From Selaginella moellendorffii (Eukaryota > Streptophyta > Lycopodiopsida > Selaginellales > Selaginellaceae), in NCBI RefSeq assembly GCF_000143415.4, contig NW_003314421.1:6365-66405 (forward strand): 60,041 nt of DNA, read 5' to 3'. Positions 32,301 to 42,589 of this stretch are shown here, in pieces (the stretch's first letter is position 1; every line of letters begins with the position of its first letter). Both the position numbers and the translations under genes were made by a program. The notes beneath the pieces were generated by a model. That model was not told where the DNA came from and searched no databases. It saw only the letters and a list, made by a program, of their open reading frames with translations.

Positions 32301-33806
32301 TGGCATGTGGCCTTACGCCATTCCTAGGTGAGATGATACAAATAACAAGTATAAATTCTTAGTTGTTCTAGCAAATCTTACTTAAAGTTCAAGGTGAACA
32401 AGCCGAATATGAATTCATCGGATTGTTATAACAAATTGCGAGGTGATGGCATGAGGTGATACACCATTTGAGAGTGGTAGCCATTCTTATATGAGGTGAG
32501 TGAAATATTTATTAGAAATACCTCATTCAATTGTGCACTTCTAAGTCTTGGTCCACTCAGTACTGTTTGCATGTTTTTATTTTAATTCTTTCTCTAAAAT
32601 GTTATTTAGCATGTGGCTTCATGCCATTGCTCTCCACAATCATGCATTGAATTTTTCTATCCTTGCATAATACTTCTCCATATATATAGCATGTGCGCAC
32701 ATGTGATATGGTTCATTAGGCCTGATATAGTGTGTGAGGTAAAACAAAGATGATGTGACATATGCATTTACCAATCACACGTGCATAAATCTAATAATAT
32801 GGGCCACACGCCATATTATTAGATTTATTGTACCATCATTCCCTTGCAGCGTGTGTGTTGGTTTCCTTTTATAACACAACGAACTCCATATTTTAGGGTG
32901 AAGAGCGTTCTCATGGCAAGCACAAAATCTGTAAGTGAGGCAGAAAAGGAGACGGAGAAGGAGATAGGTGAAGATGTAGAATATATAAGTCTTCCAAACT
33001 CCCCGTACTATACTCCAGGTGATCATTTTTCTGAACAAACAGCAACATTAACAACTATCGAGAACGCCCCAGTAACGTCAGAGACAACAATCCAAAGCAA
33101 AACAACTGACCCGGAGAAGGATGATAGTACCGCTGAGAGTACCAAAAAGGAGGTGTCCACTAGCGCTTAGGCTTATAATGGCGTGTGCCCTCATGCCATT
33201 TACTTGATCACCAAATACCTTTTTCCCTTTGCACTAGTATATCTTAATACCGGTCTGAGAAATAGAATGGCATGTGCCCTCAGGCCTTTTACTAAATCAC
33301 CTTTGAAAGAAATGCAAGCCTCTATGTCGTAAAAAAAAGGTACTAGAGAAATTCCTTAATAATATGAATGTTATTTAGTTTCATGAAAATACACTAAGGG
33401 TCAAATGAGTTAAACGACTTCTCCAGACTAGCAATGCCTCTTGCTACACCTTCACAATTAGATTCGTTAGAAAAAGATAACATTGAATAATATCTAAATG
33501 TTCTCACCATTAAGTTATATGTCTAGCTAATAGGAATGACGTTCATCTTGGAAAGCTCACCACACGCTCAATGAACAAACAAATAATGTGTGCGTGCATG
33601 CCATCGCTCTTCTTTAGCTTCAGATTCGACTTGTTCACCTTGACAATGAGATTTATTATACAACCAGATGGACTCAATCTGGACACAAAGTCACCGCGCT
33701 AGTCACCATGCCCCAGATATGTCTAGCCCCTGGACAAAAAACATATAATTTCACGTCATTTTCAAATACTTGAAAATTTGTACCTAGTCCCATTTTACTG
33801 AATAAA
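32301..33806. other. Right subterminal region of copy B
   Basis: AT-rich, with palindromes or their relics near 32299, 32442, 32607, 32688, 32801, 33177, 33267 and 33589. One small frame is called separately (32913-33170). Nothing else recognisable. This region is not visible for copies A and C, which are truncated by the window. Confidence 0.5.
32913..33170 (+). CDS. Small acidic hypothetical protein (possible third gene or 3' exon), copy B
   Basis: 85 codons beginning MASTKSVSEAEKETEKE and ending KKEVSTSA, strongly Glu/Thr/Ser/Lys-rich. It follows an ATATTTTAG acceptor-like sequence at about 32888-32896. The composition is unlike the surrounding AT-rich DNA, which hints at real coding, but there is no second copy in the window to test conservation. 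Function unknown. Confidence 0.3.
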   Translation: MASTKSVSEAEKETEKEIGEDVEYISLPNSPYYTPGDHFSEQTATLTTIENAPVTSETTIQSKTTDPEKDDSTAESTKKEVSTSA

Positions 33807-33830
33807 TCCCACTTTAACGAAATAGAGCTT
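33807..33830 (-). repeat. Right TIR, copy B
   Basis: Perfect inverted match to 19860-19883, ending GAGCTT and followed by ATAA. It lacks the subterminal hairpin found at the left end. Confidence 0.95.
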
Positions 33831-36104
33831 ATAAGATCCGTACCGAGTCTTAAAGGCTGTCCTCTCCACATCCTGATCCGCCACCCGTATCTGATGATAT
33901 CCGGACCGCAAATCAAGTCGCGTAAAATACTTAGCCTTTAAGAGTTGGTCAAACAAGTCATCAATGCGAGGCAAAGGATAACTATTCTTGACCGTGATCT
34001 TATTGAGTGCCCGATAGTCAATACACATCCTCATGGTTCCATCGTTTTTCATAACAAAAAGGATTGGTGCTCCATAAGGTGACTTGCTGGGTCGGATATG
34101 ACCTTTGTCAAGAAGCTCCGTGAGTTGCTTCTTGAGTTCAGCCATCTCCTTGATGTTCAACCGATACGGAGCTTTTGTAGGTGGTTTAGAACCCGGAATA
34201 ACCTCAATCCGATGATCAACCTCATGGCTAGGGGGTAGCCCTGGTGGCAAATCCTTCGGGAAGATATCCTGATTCCGTGCCAACAACTCCAATATCTTCT
34301 TTGGTACAGGATCAACCCCGTCGCCAATTCGAACAGAGTCACCCACACTCTCAGCTTCCATCACTTGAACCCAAAAGGTCCGACATCCCCTCTTAGCTGC
34401 TTTTTGAGCAGCCCTCGCAGTCAGGAACTTTTCATCCCAATCCCTTGAGGAACGCTTTTGCAACTGAAAGGACACATCGGGTCGTCCCTCGGACTTCAAC
34501 GTGATACGACTTTGTCCAGCACCATAAATCCCTTTTATATACTTGTTGAAGAAATCCATACCAAACACCATCTGAAAATCTGGTATCTTCAACACTACCA
34601 AGTCCACTCTTTCTTTCCACTTGGATATCTTTATTGGAACATCACTCACAAACTTTCTGGCTACTTGCCCACCTTCCGCAAACCGGAAGTGCATAGGCGA
34701 CATTTGCTCAGCATTCAATCCTAACAACTTAACTAAGTTTTCGGATATCACGTTGTGCGTAGCTCCCGTGTCAATCATCACTTGGATTCGGTGTCCACGG
34801 ACAAAGCCTACCAGATACATCAACGGATCAGTGTTTGCATTGACTGCAAGAAAAGCTTGAGGAAAGCAACAAAAGTTACTCACCTCTTCTTCCTCATAGT
34901 TTGCATTGACCAACTCGTCAACTCCTTCAGCTTCACCACCACCGTCTTCCCTCATGACATTAACCCGAGATCTTGTCTTATGCTTGTTGGGACATTCCGA
35001 GGACCTATGTCCTGACTCTCCACAATTGAAGCAATGACCCACACTACCCGTTCCGCTAGGAGCAGGTTTTACAGGTTGCTGCTGCTTATACCCACCAGGA
35101 GGAGGAACAGAGGGCCTAGGACCAGAAGAAGCTGCTGGTGGTCTCCAACCACCACCACCTTTGTTAACTGTTGCTTGTGAGCCTCCAGGGCGGAACCTGC
35201 TTTCCACCCTCTGTTTCCGATCACCTTTTTTATTCCCAGAATTTCTATTCTTATCTGAGTTACCAGCATACAGTTGCTAATATTGTTCCATGAGCGAGTG
35301 ACTAAAGGCAACTTGCTGTGCTGCCTCCTTACACTCCAAATATGTCTTCGGCTTAAACTTCAAAATCTCATTACGAGAAAGTGAACTTAAACCCTCCAGA
35401 AAATAACTCCGAGCATCTTCGTCACTCATATTTGCAATCATAATGCGTTTCTGAGCAAACACATTAACGTAATGCATGAGATCCCCTCGCTGCTTTAACC
35501 GCCGCATCTCTGTGCGAAGTCTTAGACCAAGATCATCCGGCAAGTATTCCTTACGGATACGAGACCGCATCTTGGTCCAACTTCTAGTCTGCCCTTTTTC
35601 AGCACACACTTGGCGCCACCAAGTTTTGGCATGATCGGTGAGAAAGGATTGCGCGCACGCAACTTTCGTACGATCATCTACGTCTGCCGCTATGAAGTAG
35701 TTCTCCATATCGTAGACCCAGTCTTCCAAAACCTGATAGTCCCGCATGCCTCTGAAGTTGGGTGGTTTTGGGGGCTTGAACTTTGAAACTCGTGCAACCG
35801 GGGGTGGCTGCAGAACTTCATCGTCCTCAGAACTTGAGGAGGAGTCTGGTTGCTTAGGCTTAGCTGGTTTAGCTGCCTCAGCTTCTTTCTTCCTCTTCTT
35901 GTTCTCCTTCTTTAATTTGTGAATCTCCCTTCGCAAATTCTTGATCTCGACTTCCTGAGCCGTACGCTGCAGCGCCACAGCAACCGGCTCTTCCTCTTCT
36001 GACTCAGCCTCAGCCTCTTCCGCAGCATCTCTAGCAGGAGTTTCCTCCTCTCGATTCGCCCGTCTAGAGGTTTCAGCGTCATCAGCACGGTTCCTCTTCA
36101 CCAT
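33831..36104 (-). pseudogene. RetroB gag-protease-RT (5' part)
   Basis: Start chosen at ATG 36104-36102 (MVKRNRADDAETSRR), since the longer upstream frame runs into the leader beside the primer-binding site. Order: coiled-coil-like Glu/Lys-rich region, gag with YQVLEDWVYDMENYF and TWWRQ, then CCHC knuckle [14 protein letters not shown] (about 35000-35040). Protease [12 protein letters not shown] (about 34760) and the RT with CIDYRALNK (about 34015) and [10 protein letters not shown] follow. A TAG at 35277-35279 interrupts the frame between gag and the knuckle, and copy B cuts the RT after TRYGSY. The remainder is at 17414-19859. Confidence 0.85.
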
Positions 36105-36280
36105 CCTGCTAGCTGCATGCATGCCTCTATCAGTAACTGAACATGCATACAACATTCTTACCGAATGGTGCAATCCAACTAATCCTACACAGGTCGCTTC
36201 GGATCTACTAGAAAAGTCTCTGCGTATGCAACTTGAGTCAGAAAATCCGACAAAAGTTGGATAGGAATCGCTGAGACAAT

Positions 36281-36293
36281 CCCTCTGATACCA
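36281..36293 (-). other. RetroB primer-binding site
   Basis: On the coding strand TGGTATCAGAGGG, two bases inside the LTR; matches the 3' end complement of plant initiator tRNA-Met over its first eleven bases. Confidence 0.8.
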
Positions 36294-36295
36294 AA

Positions 36296-37211
36296 TGTAG
36301 CGCACCTGAATTTGGAGCCGAACTCCAAGCCCGTTGCGCTACGAAACGAGGGTCTGGTACAATCCCACGAGCACCAGCTCCCCGTATCCAGCACCTGCAC
36401 GCAAAATGGTGTCAGACGGAGTCTGGCACAATTTTGGCATACCGGTGGCCTAACGCGAGGAGGAGGGTACTCCACCGACTAGAGCAGCGTGGAGCTTGGG
36501 CTTAGACCCAAGCCGGACGCAGAACAAGGAGCGACACAGCCCAGCGGGAGCCAAACTAATGTCTCAGGTGGTCGGACATGCATTCCAACCACTATCCCTA
36601 CTATACATTTGGAACCCCCCACAGCCCACCCCCCTTGAGGGACACACGCTTTGGGCTTTCACCCCAAGCCTCCCTTAGTACCAGGAGTTAGTCTCTGGGA
36701 CAAGTCCAAAACTTACCAAATATGGAATGGCGCTAGATTGCGAATTTGGACACGGGACGAACACCATTGTGTTCAGGCCGACCTCTACACTCCGTAGATA
36801 TGCCAAATGAGCAAATCTAGACACTTTCCATAAATAGCATTTGGGACAAAAATGAGACTAACACAAAGGGCGTGATAGCGAGAGTGTTTGGCGGACACGG
36901 TAAGCTATCATCCAGCGATATTGAGGGACTAGTCTCAATATGCGAGGGTTCTTGCCAAGCCAATGCAAGACAGAGCAAAAGAGAACTAAGAGCCAGGCCG
37001 AGAATGCTCAGCTAGAAACACATAGGAGTTCCTACCTTATGTCCATCTGGCTAAGTACAGATGCTAAGCCCAGTAAGCTAACACTTGGACAAGAGGGGCC
37101 AATAAAGGGAACCAGCAGTACCGACCTCCTGCCATCATGGCAGTAAGGAGAGAGTGTCCGTAAGGACTAGCCGACAAGTATCCTTCGATACCCGAAGTCA
37201 CATTCGCAACA
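36296..37211 (-). repeat. RetroB 5' LTR (right)
   Basis: 916 bp, same orientation as 15888-16805. Ends CATTCGCAACA then TSD AAAAG. Confidence 0.9.
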
Positions 37212-38946
37212 AAAAGGCTGCCTTAGTTCCTTTAGTGAGTTGTCCTCTCGTGGACACCAGGTTTAAGCAGGATTCTTTGGCCTTGCTTTGCCCTACCTTT
37301 AGATCCTGGGCCTCCACCCTAGATCTTCTTCCTTGGGCATTCGCCAGTACCACAAGGTTCCTACCTTGTCCATGTAGGGCTACCACGAACCGATTGAACC
37401 AATCCATTCCGAAGATCACGTCAAATCCCGCCATGTCTAACACGGTGAAATCCATGTCTACTTTCCATGTCCCTACTTCGACTTTCGCTTGTCGAAGTAC
37501 CTCATCGGTGCTTTGGCTACCTTGAACAAACTCTATAGTCCTTGGTTCGCCTAGCCGCTGCACCGTTAGTCCGGCTTGCCGGACTATGTCTGCAGCCACA
37601 AAATTATCCGAAGCACCCGTGTCAATAAGGATCTTAACAAAGCTACCTCCGAGCTTCCCTCGGAGGGCTAGTAGATGTCGCGAACGACTCTCTACCAAAG
37701 TTGCTCGTGTAATGAGCAACTTTGAGTTAAGGACTGGATCACATACCTCAGTTTGGACTTCACCCGACTTGATGGCCATATTGGCTCTGGCCTTCTTCGG
37801 GTAGGGACATTCCCTCGAGAAGTGTCCCGCTTCACCGCAGTTGTAGCATATGTTGTTTCCCACGCTGCTATATGACTTGACCTTCTTATCCGTGGGTTTG
37901 TCTCTTTTCGCTTGACTCCCCCACGTACTCGCTCGCTGGCCACCGGATTTGCCTTTCCGGAACCCCGAGGACTCATTCTTAGAGAAACTCTTCTTGAATT
38001 TCCCCCTGCTATACGTTCCCCTTGGTTTAGCCCCTTTGCTAAACGTGGATCCCGACCCCGTCGTGTTCCCCTTTCGCAGATTATCGTTGAAATGCACCTT
38101 GATGGCCGCATCCAATGCTTCCTTGTAGTTGGTCGGGTTCCAGCGCATCACTTCACCGCGAGCCCAGGTTTGCAAACCTGATATAAAGGCATGGAACGCA
38201 TCCATATCCCCCATGTCCGTGACAAGTATCCTCTTTGCCATGAACCCATTCACATATTCCTGGATGGTTCCAGTCTGCTTCAGCCTACTCAGCTCATCTC
38301 TTAGATGCAGAGTGGCATTTGGAGGAACGTATGTTGCGCGGATCCTCGCCTTCATCATGTCCCAGGTGGCCACCGGTCCTTCGTTGGCCTCCGTTGTTCT
38401 CCACCAAGACTTGGCATTATCTGCCAAGTATGGTTTTGCACATGGGACCTTCTCCGAGCTCGGTAATCGCAACGCTCGGAAGTAGTCCTCCATATCGTAA
38501 AACCAATCCTCCACAACCTTATAGTCGTTCACTCCCTTGAACACCGGTGGGGGCTTTGGTTTGTACTTGGGAACTGCCTGAGGGACTGATTCCACTTCGG
38601 TCTGTTCGACCTTGTCTTGTTTTGCCTCAGTCCCTGCCAAAGGGTCCGCACCTTCTGCGCTGCCAGCATCCGCAGTCTTTCGCTTTTTCTTCCGCTTCTC
38701 GTCACGCTTTAACTTGCGTATGAGAGTCTCTAGCAGGGCATTGGTCTGTGCCAGTTGTCCTTCTAGCACATCCAATCGAGCCTTGGACGACCGAACCTCG
38801 CCACCGGACTCCTGTTTGGAAGTTTCCTCACTGGAGTCCTCCTCATGCAAGGATTCCTCATCCATAGCCTCTTGTTCGACTGGAGGCTCCAGCTTCGGCG
38901 GAGGTTCCGTCTCCGCCTGGGTTCGCTTACGCCCTGCCCTTGCCAT
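37212..38946 (-). pseudogene. RetroA2 gag-protease (5' part)
   Basis: Start ATG at 38946-38944 (MARAGRKRTQAE). The frame is open to the RetroB insertion: acidic leader, gag with SWWRTT, CCHC knuckle [14 protein letters not shown] (about 37805-37850), and protease [11 protein letters not shown] (about 37600-37630). It keeps CAG at the codon that is TAG in RetroA1 (8681). Separated from its pol at 12845-15887 by 21.3 kb of inserted DNA. Confidence 0.85.
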
Positions 38947-38989
38947 TTCCCAGCAATCCGCCTCTATCCTTCGCTAGAACTGAGGAAAA

Positions 38990-39002
38990 GGCTCCGATAC
39001 CA
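38990..39002 (-). other. RetroA2 primer-binding site
   Basis: Coding strand TGGTATCGGAGCC, three bases from the LTR end; close to the initiator-tRNA-Met site. In RetroA1 the same site is cut off after GGCTCCGATA by the flipped LTR. Confidence 0.8.
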
Positions 39003-39291
39003 AATTGTAAGCCACAAATTTTTCCTTTCCAATTTGCCAGCTTACCTCGTCTATCCGTCCAACACTGCCTTGGCTTTTGCTAAGTTCCCTTGCCAAGGTT
39101 CTCGCCTATGGTACCAGCTCCTACTTGGTTTCAGCTACTCACTGCACGAGCAACGGAGTGTTAGCCATCCTTCCACGGATTCCCAAATCACTCTCAATCC
39201 CCCTCCCTGGGTTAGATTGGACTAAGGTTCGGCTACACTCCCCGCAAGCACAAGCAGCCAAGCACACCAAGCTTCCAGGTTCCTAACATCC

Positions 39292-40070
39292 CTTGGTACC
39301 ACAAGACTTGATCATGGGACCCTCTAAATCCCAAGTCTTGAGTGCAACACTTGCTTCGGGACGTCGGGGCGAAACACCGTGGCCTAGCGGCCCGGTATGG
39401 GTACCTCTTGCCCCCCACTTCCATCCCGAAGGAAGGCCCAAGCCCCTAGGAAGGGCGAGGACCAATGAGCCGCATGGTACTCAAGTGGGGCACCACTCCA
39501 CATGAGCCGGGAGCACCGCAATCGGTTTCCCTTTCGGGAGTGGGAGCTGCTCTTGAGCACTTCCTTGGATGGCCCCTCCGGCACCAGCCAAGTCCATGCT
39601 CACTCCCACCCAAGGCCCTTTGGTCCCAGTCTCAACCTCAAGTCGGTTTGGGAGCTCCACTGGAGAGTCCCTTCAAAACTGGTTCCTGGACCTCACTATC
39701 CCTACTATACTTTTGGAACCCCCTGCAGCCCCCCGCCCCTGGGAGACACACGCTTTGGGCTTTCACCCCTTGACCCGTATTAGTACTGGGACTTAGTCTC
39801 TGGCTCGATCTCGGATCCGATTTCAGATCCGACTTCGGATTCGGTCTCGGACTCGATCGCGGACTCGATCTCGGACCCGATCTCGGACCTGATCTCAGAC
39901 TCGACCTCGGACTCGGTCTCGGACCCGATTTTGGATCTCGGACTCCGTCTCGAACTCGGTCTCGAACTCGGACTCGAACTCGGTCCCCGAGTCGGTCTCG
40001 GACTCGATTCCGGACTCTATCTCGAACTCGGTCCTAGAGTCGGTCTTGGACTCGATCTTTGACTTGGTCC
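39292..40070. mobile_element. 779-bp insertion in RetroA2 LTR
   Basis: Flanked by CATCC (39287-39291 and 40071-40075), an apparent 5-bp TSD. It begins CTTGGTACCAC and ends GACTTGGTCC, so no TG...CA ends. About 39690-39800 resembles the RetroB LTR (shared ATCCCTACTATAC, GGAACCCCC, GGACACACGCTTTGGG-type words). The last ~270 bp is a minisatellite. It may be a decayed solo LTR of a RetroB relative; no coding potential. Confidence 0.6.
39800..40068. repeat. CTCGGACTCGAT-type minisatellite
   Basis: Degenerate tandem units of about 12 bp based on GATCTCGGACTC. Within the insertion above. Confidence 0.8.
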
Positions 40071-40152
40071 CATCCGATGAACTCTTTGTCATTTTGGTCA
40101 TGTTTTCGGGGTTCCTTTAGCCTACGACACCTCGGCGAGTTGGTTCCTTACA

Positions 40153-41838
40153 GGTTTATCTCTATGAATATTTGCTAGGGCATGGTAGAAAGTGCAAAGC
40201 TATCCTCCTAGTCTTGAGGGGAATAACTGAAGGAAACGTATGAGGCTAAAAAGCAAGTAGTAAAGGGATAGAACCCGACCATAGGAAGTGAAGGGCATAA
40301 CCAAGGGTGGTTATGCAAGTTGAGAGTAAAAAATCAAATGAGTGCTTGAAGGTGTTGCTATTGGCAACTATGATGCCATGAATAATCTAAAGTATAGAAT
40401 TGTTCATGTTAGACCATATGGTAATTAGAAAGCTTGCAAAAAGGAAAGGCATTAGCAAGCTAAAGAACAGAGTTCCTTGAAAGTTCCTAAAGACAATTCT
40501 AGATAGATAAGTATCTAAAAAGCCAAGTGTAAATGGTTCATAGAGCGCACGAAATTAGAATGGCGCAGCAGAAGCATAGTCTTGAAGCTTGCTATGAGTT
40601 TGCTTGAGGTGAGGCTATCAACGTTAGAGAAGTAGTTTCCGAGTGTTTAAAGAGAGGGCTTTGAACGAAAGTTTAGAGTCTTGATGCATAGTTAGATTGC
40701 CTAGTGTGAAAGCTCGGCATATCTAACTTGAACATTTTGGTGCAAGTGGCACTAAGGACGTGGTGAATGAGATGGGAACACTCAATCTTAGTTGTTATGA
40801 ATCCTTGGTTGAAAGGGCTGGCTTGGGCGCACCACCAAGTGTGGGGGATGCCCCCGGAGTCATAGTCAACAATTTAAAAGGTCTAGAAGACTTAGTTCTT
40901 ATTGATAGACTTGTTAAGGGGTCAAGATGAGATCACTAAGTGATTTTATGGCTAAACAAGGACAAAGTCCTTGTTTGGGTTGAGGAATAAGATTCCTAGT
41001 TCAAAGTGTTGATTTGAACTATTAATAATGGTGTGGCTTGGTCAAGGTGACCAAGTGGGAAGGACACCAAAAAGGAAATCAATTATGTCAATACAATGGT
41101 ATAATGAGTCCAAGAAAGTAGTCTCTAGGAGAGACCCATGGGAGGGTCACAAAGTTGGGCCATGAATGGAGCCCATAACAAAAAATGCTAAAGAGACCTA
41201 CTAAGGGTGAGTGCCCTTTGGACTCAGCAAAGTAGAGGATTTGCCATGGAACCCAAAAGGATACTTCAAGAATGGAGGTAGTGTAATCTTATGTTGTTTG
41301 GTGCAACAATTAATAGATAGGAGTAAAAGACTAGTGGCCAAGTGTGGGCCATAGAATTCATTAAAAAGCAATCCAAATTGCAAAGTTAGGCGAGGAACAT
41401 TAATGTGTTAAATGCTGACGAATTGTGGGAAGGGAAGTGTATTTCCAAAGATGAATTCCCAAATGCTCTAATTTGGCAAAGGTGAAAGTTCCAAAGGAGG
41501 GAGCAGCAAATTAGCCAAATGATAAAGCCGTGGACAACTCTAGCACAACTTATGATAACTAAAACTTAGTGCCAAAGGTGGCACAAAAAAGAAAAGAAGA
41601 TGATGGTGCCCTCAAGTAAAGAACTTCCTAGGATGGGGATATGGAGTTGCACAATATGTGCAATAAAAGGTGTCAGAGACACCTAGGAAATTGACTTCGA
41701 GATAAACTTATGTATTATTATTTAATTATATGATCACTTTACCCCGGGTTCGAACCGGTGTGTGAACACTGTCAATACTGTTAAGATACAGAGCAAGGTT
41801 GAAAAACTACAATGTCGTTCCTGCTCCATGCAAAACAG
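40153..41838. other. Non-repetitive decayed DNA
   Basis: AT-leaning sequence with frequent stops in all frames. I see no gene, palindrome or element end here. A short GGGTTCGAACC at about 41745 resembles a tRNA T-arm but there is no tRNA around it. Confidence 0.4.
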
Positions 41839-42513
41839 TCAAGAGCAACTCTCCTCCTCCAGCTTCGCAACATACGCCTTGAGCGTGAGCAGCAGATTCC
41901 TGGCTGGAGCCTGAAGGACCCCCATCACTCTAGCCGACAGCGCCTTGAGAGCCCCCAGCAGCTTCCCATAGACCAGTGGACCTTCGGCGTCTTCGGCAGT
42001 TTTCTTCTTCTTGTGTGTGTTGATTCTTTTCGCACGTTCTTTTTTTCGCCGTTTTACTGGTTCCGCTTTCTTCTTTTCCAGCATAGCCTTGGACATCTCA
42101 TTGGGTTCTTCATCTATCTCTTCCTCTTGCATTGGTGGAGGAGACGCTGGTTCTATCTGGTTCGCTGGAGAAGCATCTGCTCGAATCTGGTGTTCTAGAG
42201 ATGGTTGAGGGGGCACTGGAGTAGTCATCTCCGGCTGTCCAGTCATTCTCGGCGGAAGAGTGAAGTCTGTGAATTCTCTTGCATCTTCAATGTTCTCCAA
42301 CATCGCAAGTTTTTTCGGTTCGTCGTCCTCAAGGAGCACACCTTTTTTCCCATACAAAATCCCACAGAGAAGCATGCTCTGGCACCTATACGATACCCAC
42401 TGCTCGTCCTTTCCAAGCTTTGAAAGGAGGTTCCTAATGAATGGAACTGAGATCAGTGGGTCTCTCGTAATCCCCTTGTACTTCGCATGTTCATACCAGC
42501 CTTGTGTGTCCAT
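41839..42513 (-). CDS. Unrecognised 224-residue frame, lysine-rich
   Basis: Begins MDTQGWYEHAKYKGIT at 42513. The first ~90 residues look globular (WVSYRCQSMLLCGILYGKKGV); then comes a Pro/Glu-rich stretch, a strongly basic run with VKRRKKERAKR (likely nuclear localisation) and a C-terminal leucine-rich helix ending KLEEESCS. It could be a gag-like or host gene fragment. No second copy in the window. Function not assigned. Confidence 0.35.
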   Translation of the reverse strand: MDTQGWYEHAKYKGITRDPLISVPFIRNLLSKLGKDEQWVSYRCQSMLLCGILYGKKGVLLEDDEPKKLAMLENIEDAREFTDFTLPPRMTGQPEMTTPVPPQPSLEHQIRADASPANQIEPASPPPMQEEEIDEEPNEMSKAMLEKKKAEPVKRRKKERAKRINTHKKKKTAEDAEGPLVYGKLLGALKALSARVMGVLQAPARNLLLTLKAYVAKLEEESCS

Positions 42514-42589
42514 CGTTAACAGGCCAAGTTACGGTTTGTCGTGTTCTGAGTACGCGTAGAGAAAAGTTTTGTGGTGCTGAAACAATTGT

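Larger units (their letters stand above)
19860..33830. mobile_element. Palindrome element, copy B: 13.97-kb DNA transposon with both ends
   Basis: 24-bp perfect TIRs (19860-19883 and 33807-33830) flanked by ATAA (19856-19859 and 33831-33834). Removing it restores a continuous RetroB reverse transcriptase reading KTRYGSYEFLIMPFG. It carries gene 1 (20302-25910, - strand), gene 2 (29159-32300, + strand), a small frame at 32913-33170, and about 35 palindromes. Includes a 100-N gap, so true length is unknown. TIR plus short TSD indicates cut-and-paste style DNA transposition. I cannot match the gene content and 4-bp TSD to a named superfamily. Confidence 0.9.
15888..37211 (-). mobile_element. RetroB: second Ty3/gypsy chromovirus family, split by copy B
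   Basis: Inserted in RetroA2 with TSD AAAAG (15883-15887 and 37212-37216). Direct LTRs of 918 and 916 bp start TGTAGCGCACC and end in CA. The primer-binding site CCCTCTGATACCA (36281-36293) is complementary to plant initiator tRNA-Met. Coding is on the - strand. Copy B of the palindrome element interrupts its reverse transcriptase at 19860-33830. LTRs are nearly identical, suggesting a fairly recent insertion. Confidence 0.9.
12405..40152 (-). mobile_element. RetroA2: Ty3/gypsy chromovirus, split by RetroB
   Basis: The left half is 12405-15887 and the right half 37212-40152. The left half ends in GTAAGCACAAAAAG and the right half resumes at AAAAGGCTGCC; together they reproduce the uninterrupted RetroA1 sequence GCACAAAAAGGCTGC. 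The left LTR is present only as its inner 35 bp (12405-12439), the rest lying beyond copy A outside the window. The right LTR (39006-40152) is in the normal direct orientation. Confidence 0.9.
39006..40152 (-). repeat. RetroA2 5' LTR (right) with internal insertion
   Basis: The outer and inner parts match the 363-bp RetroA LTR. A 779-bp insertion (39292-40070) lies between them. Orientation is normal. Flank beyond 40152 is GTTTATCTC. Confidence 0.9.

Noticed and set aside
458-33290. Palindromes as a CRISPR array
   Set aside because: Spacing is irregular, the repeats are symmetrical and spread across coding and intronic sequence, there are no cas genes, and the context is eukaryotic.
19856-33834. 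TTAA-type (piggyBac or Kolobok) target site
   Set aside because: The duplicated bases are ATAA, not TTAA, and the TIR begins AAGCTC on both sides, so a TTAA target does not fit.
41741-41760. tRNA T-arm-like GGGTTCGAACC
   Set aside because: No acceptor stem, D-arm or anticodon arm could be placed around it.
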